Source: UJ101 sp047975265
Lineage (GTDB): Bacteria; Bacteroidota; Bacteroidia; Flavobacteriales; UJ101
Direction: 5' to 3'
Assembly (NCBI GenBank): GCA_047975265.1
Contig: JBKEDE010000013.1
Coordinates: forward strand, 17,436 to 81,435
Length of the DNA: 64,000 nt
Part shown: positions 17,704 to 26,438 of the stretch, piece by piece
Layout: each line of letters starts with the position of its first letter
How positions within the stretch are numbered: the stretch's first letter is position 1
Position numbers and translations under genes: made by a program
Notes under the pieces: model-generated
What the model was told of the DNA's origin: nothing
Database searches by the model: none
What the model saw: the letters and a program-made list of their open reading frames with translations, nothing else

Positions 17704-18690
17704 TTAAATAGCTAACATTTCAGCTACTTTAATCAAATTCTTATTGATTTCATTGTGTTTTTTTATTGCTTCTTCAAAAGACGTGTAAACCACTTTATTA
17801 CTTCTAATTCCTGCCATAATATTGGTTTTTCCGTCCCTTAAAGCCTCTATGGATGCAACACCCAAACGAGAGGATAATACACGGTCTGCACATGATGGAT
17901 CTCCTCCTCTCTGAATATGTCCCAAAACCGCAACACGAATATCATATTTAGGATATTTCATCTTAACAAATTTAGCCAAATCATAAACTCTTCCTAATTC
18001 TTCACCCTCTGCTACGACAATAATGTTTGATTTTTTTCCTACTTTTTCTGCTTTTTTAACCGTTTTTAATAAATCGTCTATACTATCTTTTTGCTCAGGA
18101 ATTAAAATATCAGAGGCACCGGAAGCAATTCCTGTACTTAAAGCAATAAATCCTGCATCACGACCCATAACTTCTACAAAAAACATCCTGTTATGAGATT
18201 GTGCCGTATCACGAATTTTATCAATAGCCGAAACGACCGTATTTAAGGCGGTATCGTATCCTATGGTAAAATCTGTTCCAAAAATATCATTGTCAATCGT
18301 TCCCGGAATTCCTACAACCGGCACGCCGTATTCTTCGTAAAATATTTTAGCTCCTGTAAACGATCCGTCTCCTCCGATTACAACCAAAGCATCCAATCCG
18401 TTTGCAACGAAATTGTCATACGCTTTTTTACGTCCTTCTTGAGTTCTAAACTCCTCAGAACGAGCTGTTTTTAAAATAGTTCCTCCTCGATTGATAATAT
18501 TCCGTACATCCCGAGGTCCTAAATCTCTAATATCGTTTTCAATCAAGCCACTATATCCCAGTCGAATCCCTTTACATTCAATTTTATAATAAGCACACGT
18601 TCTTGCCACAGCTCTAATTGCTGCGTTCATACCGGGAGCATCTCCACCGGATGTCATCACGCCTATTTTGTTTATTTTCTTTTTTGCCAT
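17704..18690 (-). CDS. pfkA: ATP-dependent 6-phosphofructokinase
   Basis: A 328-residue bacterial PfkA. Motifs are GVMTSGGDAPGMNAAIRA at the N-terminus, GGDGSFTGA at about 101-109 (ATP site), and PGTIDNDIFGTDFTIGYDTA containing the catalytic aspartate region. The VLGHIQRGGDPSCADR effector-binding stretch lies near residues 245-260. It commits fructose-6-phosphate to glycolysis. It is the first gene of a pfkA-gap unit. A -7-like TAACTTTG lies on its strand at 18739-18746, next to a palindrome. Confidence 0.96.
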   Translation of the reverse strand: MAKKKINKIGVMTSGGDAPGMNAAIRAVARTCAYYKIECKGIRLGYSGLIENDIRDLGPRDVRNIINRGGTILKTARSEEFRTQEGRKKAYDNFVANGLDALVVIGGDGSFTGAKIFYEEYGVPVVGIPGTIDNDIFGTDFTIGYDTALNTVVSAIDKIRDTAQSHNRMFFVEVMGRDAGFIALSTGIASGASDILIPEQKDSIDDLLKTVKKAEKVGKKSNIIVVAEGEELGRVYDLAKFVKMKYPKYDIRVAVLGHIQRGGDPSCADRVLSSRLGVASIEALRDGKTNIMAGIRSNKVVYTSFEEAIKKHNEINKNLIKVAEMLAI

Positions 18691-18756
18691 AATTTTTATA
18701 AAATTGAAGTGTAAAAATACTCTTTTTTCGTGTCTTTACAAAGTTAGCGTTTTTAA

Positions 18757-18795
18757 TTTTAGTGTTTAAAAAACACTTATCAAAATACACTAAAA
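18757..18795. promoter_or_regulatory. Nested palindrome between pfkA and the Nudix-type regulator
   Basis: AGTGTTT-AAA-AAACACT (18761-18777) is a 17-bp interrupted palindrome. An outer pair, TTTTAGTGT (18757-18765) and ACACTAAAA (18787-18795), is also inverted. These lie between the putative -7 boxes of pfkA (18739-18746, minus) and the regulator (TATATTTG, 18811-18818, plus), and so would cover the -33 area of both promoters. This is a good candidate operator for the adjacent NrtR-like protein, but the link is inference from position. Confidence 0.5.
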
Positions 18796-18836
18796 TATAA
18801 TTAAATCATTTATATTTGTTAAAAAGTAAACAAGGT

Positions 18837-19550
18837 ATGAGTAAAAACACAGAAAATCTATTAGATCTCTCCGTAGATTGTGTTGTTTTTGGCTTTGATA
18901 ACGAGAAACTGAAATTATTAGTAATAGAACAAGAACGTGTTTCAGAAAATAAACCACCTCGAAAAGCTCTGCCTGGTGATTTGGTTTTTGAAAGTGAGAG
19001 TTTGGATAATGCCGCAACTCGAGTTTTAAAAGAATTGACCGGATTAAATGGTATTTATTTAAGACAGTTTTATACTTTTGGAAATCCTGAGCGTATGCGT
19101 AATTTAAAAGATCAGGATTGGTTTCGAAAATTCAGGCAACATCCTAACTCCAGAGTTATTTCAGTGGCTTATTACTCATTGGTTAAAATGGAAGATTATC
19201 ATTTAAGTCCTTCTTCTTTTGCTGAAAATGCTGAATGGATTAATATTGACGAAATACCCCAGTTGGCTTTTGATCATAATGAAATCGTAAATCGTGCTCT
19301 TGGAAAACTGCGTAAAGACACTCAAAACTATAATATTAGCTTCAAATTACTCCCCAATAAATTTACTTTAGGACAACTACAGAAATTATATGAAGTAATC
19401 TTAAATAAAAAACTGGATAAGCGTAATTTTAGAAAGTCCATCCGGAAAATTGAAGAATTGATTCCTCTAAACGAAAAGCAAAAAAATGTAGATCATAAAC
19501 CGGCACAACTTTTTATGTTTAGACAGTTAAATAAAAATATTCCTTTTTAA
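18837..19550 (+). CDS. Nudix-domain transcriptional regulator, NrtR family
   Basis: About 237 residues with a Nudix-like domain at residues 8-140 followed by a winged-helix domain at about 155-225 (LLPNKFTLGQLQKLYEVILN is its first recognition region). The Nudix box is degenerate: after LPGDLVF the usual GxxxxxEx7REUxEE pattern reads SLDNAATRVLKELTG. This is expected for NrtR-type regulators, which bind ADP-ribose or sugar effectors rather than hydrolyse them. Relatives in Bacteroidota control sugar or NAD metabolism. Divergence from pfkA-gap suggests control of glycolysis. ATG 18837 is preferred to an upstream TTG inside the -7 box. Confidence 0.85.
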   Translation: MSKNTENLLDLSVDCVVFGFDNEKLKLLVIEQERVSENKPPRKALPGDLVFESESLDNAATRVLKELTGLNGIYLRQFYTFGNPERMRNLKDQDWFRKFRQHPNSRVISVAYYSLVKMEDYHLSPSSFAENAEWINIDEIPQLAFDHNEIVNRALGKLRKDTQNYNISFKLLPNKFTLGQLQKLYEVILNKKLDKRNFRKSIRKIEELIPLNEKQKNVDHKPAQLFMFRQLNKNIPF

Positions 19551-19648
19551 AAATACAATATGATATCTATCATAATTTAAAATAGTTAAGAATTAATATA
19601 CGAATCTTATCTTTGTAATGTCGTTCTTGTTCTCATAACTTTTAGTTG

Positions 19649-19704
19649 CCTTTAATTTTTAAAGGTTTTAGTTAAAAAACCAAGTTGAAGAAACTTGGTT
19701 TTTT
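19649..19704. terminator. Two stem-loops, terminators between the regulator and helicase genes
   Basis: CCTTTAATTTTTAAAGG (19649-19665) is a small inverted repeat. A stronger one follows: AAAAAACCAAGTT (19674-19686) pairs with AACTTGGTTTTTT (19692-19704) around a 5-nt loop. The two genes converge here. The second stem overlaps the first base of the helicase stop codon. Confidence 0.75.
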
Positions 19705-21113
19705 TATTCTGTAAAATGTTCTTTTTTAAAACCCAATAAATAAATTTTCTTCTTAGCCCGTGTAAAAGCGGTATAAATCCATCTCAAATAATTTTCATCG
19801 ATACACTCTGTATAGGGTTGTTCTACAAAAACATGATCCCACTGCCCGCCCTGAGCTTTATGACACGTTACTGCGTAAGCATATTTGACTTGAAGAGCAT
19901 TAAAATACGGATTTTTCTTTACTTTTTTAAAACGTTTGTATTTAGTAGGTTCATCTTGATAATCCTCCATCACTTTTTCATACAATTGATTGCTTTGTTC
20001 ATAAGAAAGTCCCGGTGTTTCGGCTTGAATTGTATCTAAAATCAAAACGGTATTAAATGCAGGCTCATCCGGATAATCAGGTAATGCTATTTTCACTTCG
20101 GCAAATTGAAAACCATACAAGAATTTTATATTTATAACTTTTTCAATTTCAATAACTTCTCCATTTGCAATAAACCCCGGTTTTGAAGTTTGAGGCAACC
20201 AATAATAATTATTTTTTAAAACCATTAACCGGTCTCCTTTCTCTATCATTTCTTCACGCGACAAAATCCGTTTTCGTATTTGTTCGTTGTACATATTTGC
20301 TCTTTTGTTGGAACGTACCACGATTAATGTTTCATCTATATTTTGCGTTAAATTACTCACCAAAGCGTTTTCAACGTCATAACCGTCGGTAAATCGTTCA
20401 AAATCAATTTTTGATGTATCAAGTTGCAAGTCATAAATTCGTTCTGTGACTGATTTTCGAATACGCGTGGCATTTTTTATTATGGTAGAAGATTCCTCTT
20501 GACGCACAACTTCTGTCAGTTCAAAATTATCTACTTCTTTGCAATAATTAAAATTAACATAATGCTGATCCAAGGCAGGACTTATTTCTAAATGAACCGG
20601 TGGCAATTGAGCTACGTCTCCTATGAACAATATTTTATTTTGTGATTTTAATTGAAAAATATATTGAAACAAATCATCCATCAAAGCTCCTCCTGATATT
20701 CCTTTTGAATTTACCGACTGATTTGTTATCATGGACGCTTCATCAATAATAAACAATGTGTTTTTTAATTTGTTTTTTTTTAACGAAAATGCTACTCCGT
20801 TTTTATCATTTTTAATAAGATAAATATGACTGTGAATGGTGAATGCTTTTTTTCCTGAATAATTACCCAAAACTTTGGCAGCTCTTCCTGTCGGAGCTAA
20901 AAGAACTACATTGTATTTGGTTTTCCGTAATGTTTTTACAATAGCTTTTGTCAAGCTGGTTTTTCCGGTTCCCGCATATCCTTTTAAAATAAATACTTCT
21001 TTGTTTTTATCTGAGATGAATTGGGAGAATTTTTCGAAAAAACTAAATTGTTCTTTTGTGGGTTCAAAACTAAACTGTAACAAGAGTTCGGATTTAATAA
21101 CATCTGGAGTCAT
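19704..21113 (-). CDS. SF1B DNA helicase, RecD/Pif1-like
   Basis: A 469-residue ATPase with all main helicase motifs. Walker A GYAGTGKTSLTKA (about 45-57), motif Ia VVLLAPTGRAAKVL, Walker B LFIIDEASM, motif III ILFIGDVAQLPP and a C-terminal AYAVTCHKAQGGQWDHV with WIYTAFTRAKKKIYLLG are visible. These match the short RecD2/UvrD-C2-like 5'-3' helicases common in Bacteroidota. RecB and RecC are not nearby, so it is not part of a RecBCD complex here. It probably acts in replication-linked DNA repair. It stands alone with its own terminator. Confidence 0.9.
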   Translation of the reverse strand: MTPDVIKSELLLQFSFEPTKEQFSFFEKFSQFISDKNKEVFILKGYAGTGKTSLTKAIVKTLRKTKYNVVLLAPTGRAAKVLGNYSGKKAFTIHSHIYLIKNDKNGVAFSLKKNKLKNTLFIIDEASMITNQSVNSKGISGGALMDDLFQYIFQLKSQNKILFIGDVAQLPPVHLEISPALDQHYVNFNYCKEVDNFELTEVVRQEESSTIIKNATRIRKSVTERIYDLQLDTSKIDFERFTDGYDVENALVSNLTQNIDETLIVVRSNKRANMYNEQIRKRILSREEMIEKGDRLMVLKNNYYWLPQTSKPGFIANGEVIEIEKVINIKFLYGFQFAEVKIALPDYPDEPAFNTVLILDTIQAETPGLSYEQSNQLYEKVMEDYQDEPTKYKRFKKVKKNPYFNALQVKYAYAVTCHKAQGGQWDHVFVEQPYTECIDENYLRWIYTAFTRAKKKIYLLGFKKEHFTE

Positions 21114-21159
21114 ATTTCAAAAATAGCCAAAATATTTCTTTTATAACTGAAAAAAATTG

Positions 21160-21167
21160 TAGTTTTG
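21160..21167 (+). promoter_or_regulatory. Putative -7 box of the 21.2-kb cluster
   Basis: TAGTTTTG fits TAnnTTTG and lies 45 nt before the start of the membrane-anchored protein gene. No good -33 box is seen. Confidence 0.35.
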
Positions 21168-21211
21168 TTTTCTGTGAAAGTTAAGTTTTAAAATAATATA
21201 ACTATTTATTT

Positions 21212-21922
21212 ATGAACAAAGGTTTAAGAGTTGGTTTGCAGTTATTTTTATTAATAGGAGCTTCGTTAATTGCTTATTTTGGATGGAAAAGTGTAAATGA
21301 GCCTGTACAGTTCGATAAAGAACGTGATGAAAAATACATTGAAGTTATTCATAAAATGAGAGAAATCCGTGATGCACAAATTGCCTACCGTGATTATCAT
21401 AACCAATATGCTCCCACATGGGATGACTTAATTTCTTTTATCGACACTGGAAAATATGTTGTGTTGGAAAAGAAAGATATAAAAGTGATGAAAACACAAC
21501 GTGGATTAACCTACGAAGGAACCGAAACCGTAATAGATACTTTGGATATTGTTCCGTTAAAGGACTCTCTATTTAAAAAATATAAAAATGCCTCAAAAGC
21601 AACCATTAATGAATTGCGTTACATTCCCGGATTACAAGAAAAAAAAGAATTTGAAATAGAATCTACGTTAGATGAAAAGTACGACAGCTTGAACGAACGT
21701 AACATCCGCACAATTCGCTTTGAGGTTCGTGCTCCAAAAAGAGACTTGTTAAACGCCTTGGATGATTATGACCCTTTTTATATAGAAAGAGAAATCAATG
21801 CTGAAAAAGGCATTAAAGATTCCATCTTGAAAGTAGGTTCTTTATATGTTAATTCTACCGATGGAAATTGGCCAAAATCATACGACCTTATGGTTGATGA
21901 TATGTATAAAAAAAAGAAATAA
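21212..21922 (+). CDS. Conserved membrane-anchored protein of unknown function
   Basis: A 236-residue protein with one N-terminal membrane helix (about 6-25, GLQLFLLIGASLIAYFGW) and a polar remainder expected in the periplasm. After the helix, KMREIRDAQIAYRDYHNQYA followed by a tryptophan-aspartate (TWDDL) recalls the start of pseudopilin-like domains. There is no prepilin peptidase site, so the likeness may be only structural. It is the first gene of a tight cluster with DUF3822 and rsmD, an arrangement typical of flavobacteria. I do not recognise a defined function. Confidence 0.8.
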   Translation: MNKGLRVGLQLFLLIGASLIAYFGWKSVNEPVQFDKERDEKYIEVIHKMREIRDAQIAYRDYHNQYAPTWDDLISFIDTGKYVVLEKKDIKVMKTQRGLTYEGTETVIDTLDIVPLKDSLFKKYKNASKATINELRYIPGLQEKKEFEIESTLDEKYDSLNERNIRTIRFEVRAPKRDLLNALDDYDPFYIEREINAEKGIKDSILKVGSLYVNSTDGNWPKSYDLMVDDMYKKKK

Positions 21923-21951
21923 TTTTCTTTTAAAATCATTCTATCGACAAA

Positions 21952-22698
21952 ATGACTTTTAATACTATTGATACATTATCCATTCACCTTAATGTGGATG
22001 GATTTTCTTTTTATTTTTTTGAAAAAGACCAGCCTCTAATAACCAAAAAGAATTTTTTTGTTGAAACCCAACCTATCCAAAATTATATCGATGTATTGAT
22101 TAAATCTGTTAAAGAAGAAAAAACCGAACATTTTTCTAAAATCAGACTTCTTTTCTCTAACAAACTGTTTACTTTAATTCCCAATGAAATCTATAACGAA
22201 AACAGAATTTCAGATTACATCGAATTTAATAGCTTTTTGCTTCCCAATGACCCTATTGAATCTAAACTCATACAAGAATTAGATATTCAGTTTCTGTACA
22301 GTTACCTCGAACCTGTTGAAATTGAAATAAAAAGACTCTTTCTCGAAAAGGAAATTGAAGTTTTGCACAGTGGTATTTCTCTTATACAACAATTAAATGC
22401 TTTTTCGTCTGAGATAGCGTTTTTTGCCTGGTTTAATTTTTCCAGTATTGAACTGCTTTATTTTAAAAATCAAAAACTTATATTTTATAATTATTTTGAT
22501 ACATATTCTAAAGAAGATATTATTTATTATATTTTATTTACTGCCCAACAACTTAACATGGACGTTAATAAAGAACGATTACACTTGTTGGGAAACATAG
22601 AAAATCATAGTGAAACCATTGTCATGATGAAAAAATATATTCGCCATGTAAAAATCGGGATTGATGAAAATATTACGTTCAAAGATTTTGTACTCTAA
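21952..22698 (+). CDS. DUF3822 family protein
   Basis: A 248-residue soluble protein beginning MTFNTIDTLSIHLNVDGFSF. It fits DUF3822 by its position directly before rsmD in Bacteroidota and by its overall pattern, including strand-rich blocks and a FAWFNFSSIELLYFKNQKL segment. The family has an actin/hexokinase-like look (ASKHA fold suggested by others) but no proven activity. It overlaps rsmD by one nucleotide (TAATG), so translation is coupled. Confidence in the family is moderate to good; the function is unknown. Confidence 0.72.
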   Translation: MTFNTIDTLSIHLNVDGFSFYFFEKDQPLITKKNFFVETQPIQNYIDVLIKSVKEEKTEHFSKIRLLFSNKLFTLIPNEIYNENRISDYIEFNSFLLPNDPIESKLIQELDIQFLYSYLEPVEIEIKRLFLEKEIEVLHSGISLIQQLNAFSSEIAFFAWFNFSSIELLYFKNQKLIFYNYFDTYSKEDIIYYILFTAQQLNMDVNKERLHLLGNIENHSETIVMMKKYIRHVKIGIDENITFKDFVL

Positions 22699-23243
22699 TG
22701 CGGATTATTTCGGGAAAATATAGAGGAAAACGTTTAACAGCTCCTAAAAATTTACCTGTTCGACCCACTACCGACATGGCAAAAGAGTCACTATTCAACA
22801 TCTTAAATAACCGCTATTATTTTCAAAATATTCGTGTTTTAGATTTATTTTCAGGAACCGGAAATATAAGCTACGAATTTGCCTCACGAGGAACAATGGA
22901 TATAATTTGTATCGACCAAAATTTTCATTGTATTAAATTCATCAAAAAAATAATATCAGAGTTGTCTCTTGAAAAAGAAATCACACCTGTTAAAAGTGAT
23001 GTTTTTAAATTTTTGAGGAATCATCAGTCTTCCTACAATTTAATTTTTGCTGATCCTCCATACGATTTTTCAAAAGAACAATATCACTCTATTCCTGATT
23101 TAATTTTTCAAAACCGTTTACTTTATGAAGACGGTTTATTGGTTATCGAGCATTCTCCTTATACTGAGCTTTCACAACATCCTCACTTTATGGAACAAAG
23201 GAAATACGGAAGTGTATGTTTTAGTTTTTTCAATAATCTGTGA
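22698..23243 (+). CDS. rsmD: 16S rRNA (guanine(966)-N(2))-methyltransferase RsmD
   Basis: A 181-residue methyltransferase with the RsmD N-terminal signature MRIISGKYRGKRL, then PVRPTTDMAKESLFNIL. SAM-binding motif I is VLDLFSGTGNISYE and the catalytic motif IV is IFADPPYDF. It methylates G966 of 16S rRNA. It is coupled to DUF3822 by a one-base overlap, and its 3' end lies 5 nt from the convergent phosphoesterase gene. Confidence 0.95.
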   Translation: MRIISGKYRGKRLTAPKNLPVRPTTDMAKESLFNILNNRYYFQNIRVLDLFSGTGNISYEFASRGTMDIICIDQNFHCIKFIKKIISELSLEKEITPVKSDVFKFLRNHQSSYNLIFADPPYDFSKEQYHSIPDLIFQNRLLYEDGLLVIEHSPYTELSQHPHFMEQRKYGSVCFSFFNNL

Positions 23244-23248
23244 ACTTT

Positions 23249-23740
23249 TTACCTAACATACTCTATGACATACAAATCAAAAATGCGTTCTTTTTCAATT
23301 TTAAATTTCAGCATGGTTCTGACTTTATGAAAACCCTGTTTCCCTATTGCTCCGGGATTCATGTACAGTAACCCTAATTTTGAATCCGGCATGACTTTTA
23401 AGATATGAGAATGTCCACAAACCAATAATTTAGGAGGATTTTTTTTCAACTCATTACGAATATCTCCATCATAACGATTGGGATATCCTCCAATATGAGT
23501 AATCCACACGTCCACCGCTTCACACATAAAACGATTATTCAGTGGAAATTCACTCCTTATTTCCGTTCCATCAACATTTCCGTAAACAGCACGAAAAGTT
23601 CCATATTTTTTTAACTCATCCGAAACGCTTATGTTTCCTATATCTCCTGCATGCCAAATTTCATCTGCTTCTTTAGCATGTCTGATTATTTCTTCTCCTA
23701 AGTAGCCATGCGTATCTGAAAGTAATAAAATGTTTTTCAT
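23249..23740 (-). CDS. YfcE/MJ0936-type metallophosphoesterase
   Basis: About 163 residues with the calcineurin-like phosphoesterase motifs in order: LLSDTHG (DxH), WHAGDIG (GDxx), VYGNVDG (GNxD variant), WITHIGGYP and VCGHSH (GHxH). The size and motif set match the YfcE/Mj0936 family of small two-metal phosphodiesterases, whose cellular substrate is not established. The start was set at the ATG at 23740 because a TTG 9 nt upstream adds only three residues. It is divergent from truA. Confidence 0.9.
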   Translation of the reverse strand: MKNILLLSDTHGYLGEEIIRHAKEADEIWHAGDIGNISVSDELKKYGTFRAVYGNVDGTEIRSEFPLNNRFMCEAVDVWITHIGGYPNRYDGDIRNELKKNPPKLLVCGHSHILKVMPDSKLGLLYMNPGAIGKQGFHKVRTMLKFKIEKERIFDLYVIEYVR

Positions 23741-23764
23741 AAAATACAAATTTATTTTTCTTCT

Positions 23765-23772
23765 TACCTTTG
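23765..23772 (+). promoter_or_regulatory. Putative -7 promoter box for truA
   Basis: TACCTTTG matches TAnnTTTG and lies 19 nt before the TTG start of truA. The leader would be very short. Confidence 0.5.
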
Positions 23773-23791
23773 CCTGATAAAATTACAAAAA

Positions 23792-24535
23792 TTGAGATAT
23801 TTTATAGAATTAGCATACGATGGAACACATTATCATGGCTGGCAAACTCAGCCTAATGCTATTTCTGTACAAGAAACTACCGAAAAATGTCTTTCCGTTT
23901 TACTTTCTTCTACCATTAAAATTACCGGAGCAGGAAGAACCGATTCAGGTGTTCATGCCAAACAAATGTTTGCCCATTTTGATTGGGAAAAACCTTTAAC
24001 AGAAGATTTTACTGTTCGCATGAACAATTTTTTACCCAAAGACATTGTCATCAAAGCTATTTTTCCTGTTAAAGAAGAGGCTCATGCCCGTTTTGATGCT
24101 CTTTCTCGAAAATACAATTATTATATTTCTTTAAAAAAAAATCCTTTTAATTATCATTCCTCTTGGCAATTTTCAAAAATAAATTTAACTCTTAATTTGA
24201 TGAATCAGGCAGCACAAATATTACAAGAATATACCGATTTCACAAGTTTTTCAAAATTACATACCGATGTAAAAACCAATGATTGTAAAATTTTCAAAGC
24301 TGAATGGACTTTTGTAGAAAAAGATCTAATTTGTTTTGAAATCATAGCAGATCGTTTCTTACGCAACATGGTTAGAGCCATTGTAGGAACTTTAGTTGAA
24401 GTAGGAAAAAATAAATTATCTTTAGATGAGTTTAGAGCAATCATCAAAAGCAAAAACCGAAATAATGCCGGTGTCTCAGCTCCTGCAAAAGGACTTTTTT
24501 TGGTTAAAATCAATTATCCTGATACGATTAAATGA
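23792..24535 (+). CDS. truA: tRNA pseudouridine(38-40) synthase TruA (TTG start)
   Basis: A 247-residue enzyme. The N-terminus RYFIELAYDGTHYHGWQTQP is the family signature, and the catalytic aspartate is in GRTDSGVHA (about 51-59). It converts uridines 38-40 of tRNA anticodon arms to pseudouridine. The start is TTG: the conserved N-terminus begins right there, no ATG is in reach, and the -7 box lies just upstream. The stop overlaps the next ABC transporter start by 4 nt (ATGA), so the two are co-transcribed. Confidence 0.95.
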   Translation: MRYFIELAYDGTHYHGWQTQPNAISVQETTEKCLSVLLSSTIKITGAGRTDSGVHAKQMFAHFDWEKPLTEDFTVRMNNFLPKDIVIKAIFPVKEEAHARFDALSRKYNYYISLKKNPFNYHSSWQFSKINLTLNLMNQAAQILQEYTDFTSFSKLHTDVKTNDCKIFKAEWTFVEKDLICFEIIADRFLRNMVRAIVGTLVEVGKNKLSLDEFRAIIKSKNRNNAGVSAPAKGLFLVKINYPDTIK

Positions 24536-26280
24536 ATTCGATAAGAAAAAATATCATACAAAAATTAGCCGAGTATCCTTTACGATACAAAGGGTTATTT
24601 TTCATCACTATTTTAATTGCTTTATTTAGTTCATGGGCTTCTTCTTACCGCCCAAAATTGGTTAGTGATGTAATTGATATTGCTATTCCTAATAAGAACT
24701 CGGAATTGTTGCTGGAAGGTATCTATATAATTGCCGGCATTATTCTACTGGAAATCTTTTTACAATTTATTTTCATCATCTTAGCCAATACTTTTGCACA
24801 AAATATCATACAAGATATTCGGGACGATTTATTTAAAAAACTCATTTACTTTAAGTTAAAGTTTTTTAACAACACGCCCAACGGTGTTTTAGTTACTCGG
24901 GTAGTTTCTGATATCGAAACTATTTCTACCGTTTTTAGTGATGGGTTAATCATGATTTTTGGAGATGTTTTAAAAATATTTTTTGTTATTTTTATGATGT
25001 ACACCATTAATTGGCAAATAGCCACTATCGTACTAATGATTATTCCGGTTATGATTATTTTAACCCGTTATTTTCAAAAATCTATACGAAAAACCTTTCA
25101 AGACGAACGATCATTATCTGCCAAGTTAAACAGCTTTGTTCAAGAACGCGTTTCAGGAATCCGTATTATACAAATTTTTAACCGAGAAAAAGAAGAATTT
25201 GAAAAATTCAAAAAAATTAATACCGATCTGAAGGAAGCTAATATACGGACGGTTTTTTATTTTGCTATTTTTTTCCCTATTACAGAAATCATTTCATCCC
25301 TTGCCATCGGGCTTATTATTGTATATGGAGGCTACGCTGTTATAAATCAAACACCTATAAACGCCGGAGAAATTATTGCCTTTATTCTTTATATTCAAAT
25401 GCTTTTTCGTCCTATGCGACAAATTGCCGACCGATTTAACAACATGCAACGAGGATTAGTAGGAGCAGAACGTGTCATAAAACTGATGGACACCCACGAA
25501 ATAATTCCTGATTACGGAACAGTAAAGTTAGATCGTATAAAAGGAAATATTGAATTTGAAAATGTACATTTTTCGTATGAAGAAGGGGAAGAAGTTTTAA
25601 AAGGTATTTCTTTTCAAGTTAAAGCAGGTGAAACAGTTGCTATTGTTGGTACTACCGGTGCTGGAAAATCAACCATTATCAATCTAATAACCCGTTTTTT
25701 TGATATAGATTCAGGAAAAATTACAATTGATGGTATTGATATTAAAGATATTCCGATTCAGACACTAAGAGAAAAGATAGCGGTTGTTTTGCAAGATGTT
25801 TTTTTATTCAATGACACCATCTACCAAAATATAACACTTGGAGACACTACTATTTCAAAAGAACGAGTTATAAACGCCTCAAAAGACATTAAACTTCATC
25901 CATTTATTCAAAATCTACCTAACAAATACGATTATGAAGTTAAAGAACGAGGAGCAACGCTTTCTGTAGGACAACGTCAGTTGATTTCTTTTTTAAGAGC
26001 TTTGGTTTATAATCCTGATATTTTAATTCTTGACGAAGCCACATCATCCATTGACAATCAATCGGAACAATTAATACAAGAAGCAATAAAAAAAATAACC
26101 CAAAACCGTACTTCAATTATTATTGCACATCATTTGGTAACTATTCAGAATGCTGATAAAATTATTGCTTTAGAAAATGGCATTATTAAAGAAACAGGAA
26201 CACACCGTACACTTTTACAAAAACCAAACGGCTATTATAAAAAACTTTATGAAGCCCAATTCTCCACATCCGATTTATAA
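24532..26280 (+). CDS. ABC exporter, fused permease-ATPase (MsbA/lipid A-type)
   Basis: A 582-residue half-transporter. Six membrane helices lie in about residues 15-310, then a nucleotide-binding domain with Walker A GTTGAGKSTI (about 375-384), Q-loop region VVLQDVFLFND, signature LSVGQRQLISFLRAL and Walker B ILILDEATSSID. Such homodimers export lipids, drugs or peptides. The general MsbA/multidrug type is common beside truA in flavobacteria. The substrate cannot be told from sequence. It is translationally coupled to truA. Confidence 0.92.
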   Translation: MNSIRKNIIQKLAEYPLRYKGLFFITILIALFSSWASSYRPKLVSDVIDIAIPNKNSELLLEGIYIIAGIILLEIFLQFIFIILANTFAQNIIQDIRDDLFKKLIYFKLKFFNNTPNGVLVTRVVSDIETISTVFSDGLIMIFGDVLKIFFVIFMMYTINWQIATIVLMIIPVMIILTRYFQKSIRKTFQDERSLSAKLNSFVQERVSGIRIIQIFNREKEEFEKFKKINTDLKEANIRTVFYFAIFFPITEIISSLAIGLIIVYGGYAVINQTPINAGEIIAFILYIQMLFRPMRQIADRFNNMQRGLVGAERVIKLMDTHEIIPDYGTVKLDRIKGNIEFENVHFSYEEGEEVLKGISFQVKAGETVAIVGTTGAGKSTIINLITRFFDIDSGKITIDGIDIKDIPIQTLREKIAVVLQDVFLFNDTIYQNITLGDTTISKERVINASKDIKLHPFIQNLPNKYDYEVKERGATLSVGQRQLISFLRALVYNPDILILDEATSSIDNQSEQLIQEAIKKITQNRTSIIIAHHLVTIQNADKIIALENGIIKETGTHRTLLQKPNGYYKKLYEAQFSTSDL

Positions 26281-26369
26281 GTTGAAAACCTTTTATTTTA
26301 ACATAAATTCACAAATTATAAACTATAAATGTCATAATTTTCCAATCACTCTATATATTTTATAATAAC

Positions 26370-26404
26370 TTTGCTTTTTATTAACAAATTTTATTCTATA
26401 TTTG
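26370..26404 (+). promoter_or_regulatory. Promoter of the Ala-rich lipoprotein gene
   Basis: A -33-like TTTG at 26370-26373 and a -7 box TATATTTG at 26397-26404 lie 35 nt before the start codon with a spacing of 23 bp. This is close to the Bacteroidota consensus (TTTG, about 19-21 bp, TAnnTTTG). Confidence 0.55.
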
Positions 26405-26438
26405 CCCCATATTTAATTACATTTTAAAACTTAAAAGT

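Noticed and set aside
19704..21113. RecD subunit of a RecBCD complex
   Set aside because: No recB or recC genes are adjacent, and the protein is a short stand-alone helicase.
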